Below, piece after piece: positions 1-5,195 of a DNA stretch of 12,662 bases. The stretch comes from JBMNQI01 sp050944055. GTDB lineage: Bacteria > Bacillota > Clostridia > Oscillospirales > Oscillospiraceae. The stretch lies in NCBI GenBank assembly GCA_050944055.1, contig JBMNQI010000062.1, positions 1-12,662 of the forward strand. The letters run 5' to 3'. The notes under the pieces were generated by a model. That model saw only the letters and a program-made list of their open reading frames with translations, was not told where the DNA came from and ran no database searches. Positions within the stretch are counted from its first letter, which is position 1, and each line of letters starts with the position of its first letter. The position numbers and the translations under genes are program-made.

Positions 1-87
1 CTGGTAGATTTTATCTATCCTGCCGCCAATCAGCTGCGGGCGCAGCTCATTTAGCAATGCTGTAAGGCAGATGGAGTCGAGGGGCAT
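1..87 (-). CDS. rqcH: RqcH / NFACT-family protein (FbpA-like), N-terminal fragment
   Basis: Only the first 29 codons are inside the window; the gene continues past position 1. The start MPLDSICLTALLNELRP followed by GGRIDKIYQ is the characteristic opening of the NFACT family (bacterial Rqc2 homologue RqcH, often annotated fibronectin-binding protein A). RqcH binds stalled 50S subunits and adds alanine tails to the nascent chain in ribosome rescue. The ATG at 87 sits one base after the mrnC stop codon and has a GGAGG ribosome binding site inside the end of mrnC, so the two are almost certainly co-transcribed and translationally coupled. The family is recognised from a short but very conserved N-terminus; nothing can be said about the catalytic or coiled-coil parts. 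Confidence 0.8.
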   Translation of the reverse strand, partial: MPLDSICLTALLNELRPQLIGGRIDKIYQ

Positions 88-88
88 T

Positions 89-499
89 CTATTTCTCCTC
101 CGATTCGATAATCGCAGAAAAAAGGCTGTTTATCCTGTCGTGCCGGCCAGTCAGATACAGCCATCCGAAAAGCGCTTCGAGCGCCGTCGCCTGCTGATAC
201 TCCGCGCGGGTGGCCTTTTTGGGAACGAAGTGCACGTTTGTGTTCCTTCCGCGCCGAAACACATCCGCTTCCTGCTCGTCAAGCAGCGGCAGAATAATAG
301 CGGCCGCTTTTGACTGGGCCGGAGCGTTTACATGAGATACTGTCTCACGGTGGAGATTGCCCGAGGTCGCGCGGCCGTCGAGGCTGAGCTTTGTGCGGAC
401 AAGAAGCTCATACACGGCGTCGCCTACGTGGGCCAGCGCGAGGCTGGACATGGCGTCCAAAGTCTCCTGCTCCATACGTATGTTAAATAGATCCCTCAA
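89..499 (-). CDS. mrnC: Mini-ribonuclease III (23S rRNA maturation)
   Basis: A 136-residue RNase III-like nuclease domain without a double-stranded-RNA binding domain, the size usual for Mini-III. In Bacillus this enzyme trims the ends of 23S rRNA precursors as a homodimer. The first signature ALAHVGDAVYE carries the likely catalytic Asp27; RRGRN (82-86) and ATALEALFGWLY with Glu108 complete the family pattern. I chose the TTG at 499: a strong GGGGAGG lies 7 bases upstream, while the upstream ATGs (515-517, 536-538) and the internal ATG (473-475) lack a good site, and the family normally starts shortly before this signature. The frame stays open up to 592, so a longer product cannot be excluded. 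It is followed by rqcH at one base distance, an operon arrangement. The gene has its own promoter (see 654-682). Confidence 0.9.
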   Translation of the reverse strand: MRDLFNIRMEQETLDAMSSLALAHVGDAVYELLVRTKLSLDGRATSGNLHRETVSHVNAPAQSKAAAIILPLLDEQEADVFRRGRNTNVHFVPKKATRAEYQQATALEALFGWLYLTGRHDRINSLFSAIIESEEK

Positions 500-506
500 A
501 ATATTG

Positions 507-513
507 CCTCCCC
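507..513 (-). promoter_or_regulatory. Ribosome binding site deciding a TTG start for mrnC
   Basis: GGGGAGG on the minus strand, 7 bases before the TTG codon at 497-499. No other in-frame start codon nearby has a comparable Shine-Dalgarno match, which is why mrnC is called from this TTG. Confidence 0.65.
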
Positions 514-653
514 GCATAAATACTGAGGACGCGGACATGATATTATGCGCGGGCCGCGGCGCGCAACGCGCAGTACGGCCGGAAAAATGCAATTGTTGTT
601 AAGCCTGTCTTCCGATTCTTATAAAGCGCGGCGGAAGAGAGCTTATCGGGGAT

Positions 654-682
654 ATTATACGCTAATAAAAGTAAGGATACAA
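654..682 (-). promoter_or_regulatory. Sigma-A promoter for mrnC-rqcH
   Basis: On the minus strand TTGTAT (677-682), a 17-base spacer and a perfect TATAAT (654-659). Transcription should begin near 647, leaving a leader of about 150 bases before the TTG start of mrnC. That leader contains a GC-rich self-complementary stretch (about 550-583, GGCCG pairing with CGGCC) and no recognisable riboswitch. The promoter is divergent from the SRP RNA promoter, with the two -35 boxes only 13 bases apart. Confidence 0.6.
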
Positions 683-695
683 TCCCGAATTGGGT

Positions 696-724
696 TTGAC
701 AATCCATGAGTAAAAAGATATAAT
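696..724 (+). promoter_or_regulatory. Consensus sigma-A promoter for SRP RNA-dnaX
   Basis: TTGACA (696-701), a 17-base spacer, and TATAAT (719-724): both hexamers match the housekeeping sigma consensus at every position. Predicted start near 731. This strength fits an abundant stable RNA. No other promoter is evident before dnaX. Confidence 0.85.
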
Positions 725-781
725 GTTTTAGCGATTAAGTAACGGCATGCTTTCGGAGACATGCGCATTGATTACAACATA

Positions 782-1081
782 TTTGGCGTCGTATAAGGCC
801 GCACTAGTCGGGGAGTCAGCGGTGCCCTGTAGCCTGCAACCCGCTACAGCAGGGATGAAGCCCGGCCCGAGGGCGGGCGTTGTGCCGTCAGCCCGGCATA
901 AGCGGCGATGAGGAAACGGTCTTACGCAATCGGTGCCCGTGAACCATGTCAGGCGGGGAACCGAGCAGCATTAAGCGGGATAACCGGTGTGCCGTAAGGC
1001 AGCCGTCTCCGAGCCGGCTGTGCCGGTAACGGGCATAAGGTTCCGTTCGGAGGCTGGTGTGCGGTCTTGCACGGCGCCAAA
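782..1081 (+). ncRNA. ffs: Signal recognition particle RNA, large Gram-positive type (precursor helix limits)
   Basis: The ends pair in a long helix: bases 785-804 with 1059-1078 (one A-C mismatch and a few G-U pairs), extended by TTT (782-784) with AAA (1079-1081). Near the 5' end the block around 821-865 (GGTGCCCTGTAGCC, GCAACCCGCTACAGCAGGG) matches the Alu-domain region of Bacillus-type SRP RNA (scRNA). Domain IV lies at about 938-985, with GAACCATGTCAGG, a GGAA tetraloop at 957-960 closed by CGG/CCG, and AGCAGCATTAAGC: the asymmetric-loop motif that binds Ffh. The RNA is the scaffold of the particle that targets membrane and secreted proteins. Mature ends are probably inside the limits given; in Bacillus the precursor is cut by RNase III. 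Its position just before dnaX is the usual firmicute arrangement. Confidence 0.93.
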
Positions 1082-1096
1082 ACAACAGGAGTTTGT

Positions 1097-2548
1097 ATGT
1101 ATCAGGCTCTATACCGGAAATGGCGCCCCAAGACTTTTGACGAGGTCGTGGGGCAAAAGCATATTACGGACACGCTCCGCAGCGAGATCAGCTCCGGAAG
1201 GCTTTCGCATGCCTATCTTTTCACAGGGACGAGAGGCACCGGAAAGACGACATGCGCGAAAATACTGTCGCGCGCCGTCAACTGCCTTTCACCCTCCGCG
1301 GGCGAGCCCTGCAACGTGTGCGAGGCCTGCGTCGGCATAGAAAACGGGAGCATACTTGATGTAATCGAGCTGGACGCCGCGTCAAACAACGGCGTCGATC
1401 AGGTTCGCGCGCTGCGGGACGAGGCTGTATATACGCCCGCTTCGGTCAAAAAGCGTGTCTATATTATTGACGAAGTGCATATGCTGACGACAGCGGCGTT
1501 TAACGCTCTTTTGAAAATAATGGAAGAGCCGCCCGAGCATCTGATTTTCATACTTGCGACAACCGAGGCTCACAAGGTACCGGCGACGATACTCTCACGC
1601 TGCCAGAGGTTTGCTTTTAAGCGCGTTTCCGCGGAAGAAATATCAGCGAGGCTTCGCTTCGTCGCCGCGCAGGAAGAAATAAAGCTCAGCGAGGAAGCCG
1701 CTGGCCTTCTTGCCCGCCTGTCGGACGGGTCGGTGCGGGACGGGCTTTCGCTGTTAGACCAGTGCGCCTCCGGAGCTGGCGGCGCTTTGATCGATTTGAA
1801 GATGGCGCTGGACATACTGGGGCTGGCCGGAATGGAAAGCAGCCTGGAGCTTCTTACCTACATAGCGCATAGGGACGCCGCGTCCGCCCTCGACTTTTTT
1901 GGATCGCTCTATGAAGCGGGAAAGGACGCGTTATCGGTTCTGGATGAGCTCTCTTCCCTGCTCCGCGAAATGATGTATATGCTTGTGGCTGATAAAGAGA
2001 CGCCGCAAAGCGAGTCTCTGCGCCCGCTTCTTGAATATTTCCCCGTTTCGCGTGTCGTATTTTGCATCGACCGTATTTCCTCCGTCCGGGAAAGAGCCCA
2101 GAGGAGGCTGGACGCCGAGACCTGCCTGCTGACTCTGTGCGACGAGACGCTCAGCCTTGAGCCCGAATCCATAAACGTGCGCCTGGCCAGGCTTGAAAAG
2201 CACATCATACCGTCAATTTCTGTACCTCCCCGGATTAATACGCAGGCGGAACCGGAGAAGAAAGCAAATAGTACGGATATGAACGATTATGCTCCGCTTC
2301 CCGGCGCTTTGGCAGGTCCTCTCTGGGAAAGAATGCTCGATGTGCTTCGCGGCAACCTTAACCCGGCCGAATACTCGGTTATATCAGATCCGTCAAAGGT
2401 GACGGTCTCAGTTTTGGAAGGCGGGATAGCACTCAACTGTAAGGAAGCTTTTAGCCTCAGGGTAATAAACCGCCAGCACGTAAAAGACGCCGTAGCGGCT
2501 GTTTATAAATCAATCACAGGCGGAGACGGCAGAATAGTTATTAAATAA
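1097..2548 (+). CDS. dnaX: DNA polymerase III subunit gamma/tau (clamp loader ATPase)
   Basis: A 483-residue AAA+ ATPase of the replication clamp loader. It opens with the family hallmark MYQALYRKWRPKTFDEVVGQ. Walker A is GTRGTGKT (44-51), the zinc-binding cysteines are C63, C72, C75 and C78, Walker B is VYIIDEVH (121-128), sensor 1 ATT is at 154-156, the SRC arginine finger is R168, and sensor 2 is around R214 (GSVRDGLSLLDQ). After the collar domain there is a short charged linker (about 385-405) and a small C-terminal domain, shorter overall than the roughly 560-residue Bacillus protein. The ATG at 1097 is preferred over an upstream in-frame ATG at 1067, which lies inside the SRP RNA helix; CAGGAG ends 5 bases before it. 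Only about 15 bases separate it from the SRP RNA helix, and ebfC follows after 42 bases. Confidence 0.96.
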   Translation: MYQALYRKWRPKTFDEVVGQKHITDTLRSEISSGRLSHAYLFTGTRGTGKTTCAKILSRAVNCLSPSAGEPCNVCEACVGIENGSILDVIELDAASNNGVDQVRALRDEAVYTPASVKKRVYIIDEVHMLTTAAFNALLKIMEEPPEHLIFILATTEAHKVPATILSRCQRFAFKRVSAEEISARLRFVAAQEEIKLSEEAAGLLARLSDGSVRDGLSLLDQCASGAGGALIDLKMALDILGLAGMESSLELLTYIAHRDAASALDFFGSLYEAGKDALSVLDELSSLLREMMYMLVADKETPQSESLRPLLEYFPVSRVVFCIDRISSVRERAQRRLDAETCLLTLCDETLSLEPESINVRLARLEKHIIPSISVPPRINTQAEPEKKANSTDMNDYAPLPGALAGPLWERMLDVLRGNLNPAEYSVISDPSKVTVSVLEGGIALNCKEAFSLRVINRQHVKDAVAAVYKSITGGDGRIVIK

Positions 2549-2590
2549 TTTACTCTATTACTAATATTTTCTATCTGGAGTGAGCAAAAT

Positions 2591-2926
2591 ATGGCAAAAG
2601 GTTTTCGCGGCATGCCAATGGGCGGAATGAATATGAATATGCTCAAACAGGCGCAAAAGATGCAGCAGGATATGTTGAGGATGCAGCAGGAGCTTGATGA
2701 AAAGCAGTTTGAAGCATCCGCAGGCGGCGGAGCGGTTAAGGCCGTCGTCACCGGAAAACGCGAACTCGTCTCTTTATACATCGACCCTGAAGCCATTGAT
2801 CCGGACGATACCGAAATGCTTCAGGATCTTATAATTGCGGCTGTGAACGAGGCGCTGCGCGCTGCTGAAACAGCCGTTAACGAAGGGATGAGCAAAATAA
2901 CGGGAGGTCTGAATCTTCCTCTGTAG
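2591..2926 (+). CDS. ebfC: YbaB/EbfC family nucleoid-associated protein
   Basis: A 111-residue small DNA-binding protein. The N-terminal Met/Gly-rich stretch (MGGMNMNMLKQAQKMQQDM) leads into a helix, then FEASAGGGAVKAVVTGKREL, the core beta-hairpin signature of the family, and a C-terminal helical region ending KITGGLNLPL. EbfC proteins form dimers that coat DNA; a link to RecFOR recombination is suspected because of the common dnaX-ebfC-recR gene order. GGAGTGAG lies 6 bases upstream of the ATG. Here the expected recR does not follow; a membrane-anchored deacetylase-like gene starts 36 bases later instead. Confidence 0.93.
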   Translation: MAKGFRGMPMGGMNMNMLKQAQKMQQDMLRMQQELDEKQFEASAGGGAVKAVVTGKRELVSLYIDPEAIDPDDTEMLQDLIIAAVNEALRAAETAVNEGMSKITGGLNLPL

Positions 2927-2962
2927 GCCGCGGAATAAAACCTCCCGACCGAGGTTGAGTTC

Positions 2963-4201
2963 ATGAGCGGAAAACACGGAAGAGGTACGATAATTGCCCT
3001 GTCAGTATTGCTCGTTCTTCTTGTCGTATTGATTTACACAAGGGCGTTCGGGCTTCTCGATAATACGGATAACCAGAATGCAGGGACGCCGGATATTTCC
3101 GTAAGCGCTTCGCAATCGCCTTCACCCAAACCTGGCGATACGCCTATCCCCTCCCCTTCTTCCTCAATATCGACGCAGCCCGCGGCGAGTCCGACCACTC
3201 AGCCGGAATCCGGCCTCGTGCCATATTACGGGCCGGTTGAACATCTCTTCTTTCATCCCCTGATAGCATATCCTGAGCTGGCTTTTGACGGCGACTATAT
3301 GTCCGACGGGCTTGACGACTGGATGGTCACGGCAAATGAATTCAGGAAGATGATAGAGAGTATTTATAACAACGGGTATATTCTCGTTGACATCAATTCC
3401 GTGTATAGCGAGGCAGAAAACGAGGCGGGAGTAAAAGTAATGAAGCGCAACCGGCTTATGCTCCCGCCCGGAAAAAAACCGCTTATAATCTCTCTGGACG
3501 ACGTAAACTACCTCGACTATATGCGTGAAAACGGGATTGTATATAAGCTTATACTGGACGGCAGCGGCAATATCGCCGCCTGGGGCTTAGACCCTGACGG
3601 GAACGAGGTTATTTCATATGACCTCGACGCCGTAACAATAATCGACGCTTTTGTATCGGAACACCCGGATTTTTCGCTAAACGGCGCAAAAGGATGCATT
3701 GGGCTGACAGGATACCAGGGCATCTTAGGCTACCGTACGCAGAGAGATTCGCCTGACCGCAAAAGCGAAATTGAAGCGGTCAAGCCTGTTATAGAACGTC
3801 TTAAGCAGACAGGCTGGACATTTGCCAGCCACACATACTGGCATCCTGACCTTTCGGCTCTGAGCTTTGACGAAATTGCTGAGGACACCTACAGATGGCT
3901 TGACGAGGTAGGAGCGCTTATCGGAGGCACGTCAATACTGTTTTACCCCTACGGCTCCCGTGTCGATGAGAACGACAGCGCTGTATTCAAATATCTGCAG
4001 TCGGTCGGGTTCAGGCAGTTTTATTCTGTTGGAATTGAGCCGTATGTCAATATCCATACAAATTCCCCGGCGGTCTGCGGGGACCGGATGCACCCGGACG
4101 GTGTCACTCTGCGCAATTACCGGGAATTGTACCTGCGTTTTTATGACGCGGCGGAGGTTATGGATCTTGACGTCAGACCCGAAAAACCATATAAATGGTG
4201 A
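2963..4201 (+). CDS. Membrane-anchored polysaccharide deacetylase-like (NodB-fold) protein
   Basis: 412 residues: an N-terminal signal anchor (about 8-26, no clear cleavage site), a Ser/Pro/Thr-rich linker (about 48-83) probably spanning the wall, then an extracellular domain. NodB-type motifs are visible: SLDD (177-180) as motif 1, SHTYWHPD (289-296) with His290 and His294 as metal-binding motif 2, and YPYGS (328-332) as motif 3. About 110 residues separate motifs 1 and 2, roughly 50 more than in typical members, so there is an insertion (around 190-245) that may build a substrate lid. Probable role: removal of acetyl groups from a cell-wall or surface glycan, but the activity is inferred only. 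GAGG lies 8 bases before the ATG. It follows ebfC closely and may share its transcript; a strong hairpin follows the stop. Confidence 0.75.
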   Translation: MSGKHGRGTIIALSVLLVLLVVLIYTRAFGLLDNTDNQNAGTPDISVSASQSPSPKPGDTPIPSPSSSISTQPAASPTTQPESGLVPYYGPVEHLFFHPLIAYPELAFDGDYMSDGLDDWMVTANEFRKMIESIYNNGYILVDINSVYSEAENEAGVKVMKRNRLMLPPGKKPLIISLDDVNYLDYMRENGIVYKLILDGSGNIAAWGLDPDGNEVISYDLDAVTIIDAFVSEHPDFSLNGAKGCIGLTGYQGILGYRTQRDSPDRKSEIEAVKPVIERLKQTGWTFASHTYWHPDLSALSFDEIAEDTYRWLDEVGALIGGTSILFYPYGSRVDENDSAVFKYLQSVGFRQFYSVGIEPYVNIHTNSPAVCGDRMHPDGVTLRNYRELYLRFYDAAEVMDLDVRPEKPYKW

Positions 4202-4204
4202 ATA

Positions 4205-4240
4205 GATTAAGGCGGCCGTGCGAACGGCCGCCTTAATCTT
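4205..4240 (+). terminator. Strong hairpin after the dnaX-ebfC-deacetylase unit
   Basis: Perfect 15-bp stem (4205-4219 with 4224-4238) closed by a GCGA tetraloop, begun 4 bases after the stop codon. The following T tract is short (TTT after the stem), so it may act in both directions or protect the 3' end rather than being a textbook intrinsic terminator. Confidence 0.65.
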
Positions 4241-4253
4241 TACCGACATATTG

Positions 4254-4283
4254 CATGGCGGCTGCGCAATTACAGCCGCCATG
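4254..4283. terminator. Second hairpin between convergent genes
   Basis: Perfect 11-bp stem CATGGCGGCTG (4254-4264) with CAGCCGCCATG (4273-4283) and an 8-base loop. There is no clear T tract on either side. It lies between the convergent deacetylase and BKACE genes and shares the GGCGGC theme with the hairpin just before it. Confidence 0.4.
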
Positions 4284-4288
4284 TTTCG

Positions 4289-4327
4289 GCCTTTGCCGCT
4301 TGCGAAGCTATCCGACAAGGCTTTTTT
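4289..4327 (+). terminator. Candidate intrinsic terminator with T6 tract
   Basis: GCCTTTG (4289-4295) can pair with CAAGGC (4316-4321) with one bulged base, enclosing a small GCTT/AAGC hairpin, and is followed directly by six T (4322-4327). It would stop rightward transcripts before they run into the convergent BKACE gene. Confidence 0.45.
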
Positions 4328-4363
4328 ATACTTATTTATACATTCAGGGTTAATCGGCCGACT

Positions 4364-5182
4364 TTATTGATTCAGACTGAGTATTGCGCGCGCTTCGGCA
4401 GGCGTAGCGACTTCGCCGCCGGAGACTTTAACAATATCCACGGCTCGTTTTACAAGCTGCGCGTTTGACTCGGCGAGGACGCCCGGCGCGAAGTATACAT
4501 TGTCCTCCATGCCAACCCTGAGGTGGCCGCCAAGCGCCACCGTAGCAAGCATGATCGGCACATGCGCTTTGCCGATACCCAGAGCCGCCCACGTATGCCC
4601 CGGCGGCAAAAGGTTTTTTAGATACACAAGGTTTTCGATCGTCGCGGGCGCTCCCCCGGCCGCCCCCAATACGAACTGGAAGTGAAGCGGAGCTTTGAGA
4701 ACATCCTTTTTAAGATAATACAGGGCTTCGTATATCATGCCGATGTCGAAGATTTCTATCTCGGGCTTGATACCGTGCTCGTTCATCAGATTGCCGAGTT
4801 TCTCGAGGAATTTCGGCGAATTCTCAAAAACCGCGTTATGCATCCAGTTCATTGACCCAGCGTCAAACGACGCGATTTCCGGTTTGGTAAGCGGGAGGTG
4901 CGCAATGCGCTGGTCGTCATCCACGAAGGCTCCGGAAGTAGTGCAGTTTATTATTATGTCGCATTCCGAGCGTATCCTTTCGACAGTCTCAATAAACCTG
5001 TCCTTGTCCATGGAGCCTTTGCCTTCGTCGTCGCGCATATGCAGGTGGCAGATCGACGCGCCGACTTCATAGCAGGCCAAAACGTCGGCCGCTATTTCCT
5101 TGGGTGTCATGGGGACGTTCGGATTGTCTTTTTTCGTCGGCCACGCGCCTGTCGGCGCGACAGTAATTATTGTCTTTCCCAT
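4364..5182 (-). CDS. Beta-keto acid cleavage enzyme (BKACE, DUF849; Kce/TAL-like)
   Basis: 272 residues, full length for the family. BKACE enzymes use Zn2+ and acetyl-CoA to cleave a beta-keto acid into acetoacetate and a new acyl-CoA. Compared, from memory, with the lysine-fermentation enzyme Kce, the zinc ligands are in place: His46 and His48 (ICHLHMRDD) and Glu226 (RVGMED), with Arg222 and Asp227 at the positions of the Kce catalytic residues. The residue equivalent to Kce Glu14, which binds the substrate amino group, is Trp14 here (TGAWPT), so 3-keto-5-aminohexanoate is an unlikely substrate; a neutral or dioxo acid fits better. I use the ATG at 5182 (GAAGGTG 5 bases upstream) rather than the GTG at 5188, which is too close to that site. 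Last gene of the cyclase-symporter-BKACE operon, 13 bases after the symporter stop. In a phloroglucinol-type pathway it would be the triacetate acetoacetate-lyase. Confidence 0.88.
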   Translation of the reverse strand: MGKTIITVAPTGAWPTKKDNPNVPMTPKEIAADVLACYEVGASICHLHMRDDEGKGSMDKDRFIETVERIRSECDIIINCTTSGAFVDDDQRIAHLPLTKPEIASFDAGSMNWMHNAVFENSPKFLEKLGNLMNEHGIKPEIEIFDIGMIYEALYYLKKDVLKAPLHFQFVLGAAGGAPATIENLVYLKNLLPPGHTWAALGIGKAHVPIMLATVALGGHLRVGMEDNVYFAPGVLAESNAQLVKRAVDIVKVSGGEVATPAEARAILSLNQ

Positions 5183-5195
5183 GTTCACACCTTCA

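Noticed and set aside
753..1012. Eight-base complementarity between the SRP leader (TCGGAGAC, 753-760) and GTCTCCGA (1005-1012) inside the RNA
   Set aside because: Too short over this distance to separate from chance, and it would compete with the expected SRP RNA fold.
2250..2275. Possible programmed frameshift in dnaX giving a short gamma form (a stop lies close by in the -1 frame after an A-rich stretch)
   Set aside because: The stretch GAGAAGAAAGCAAATAG has no proper X-XXY-YYZ slippery heptamer and no obvious following stem, so a gamma product is not supported.
3932..4318. Minus-strand open frame of 128 codons running through the terminator hairpins
   Set aside because: It overlaps the end of the deacetylase-like gene and crosses two strong hairpins; the product has no recognisable pattern.
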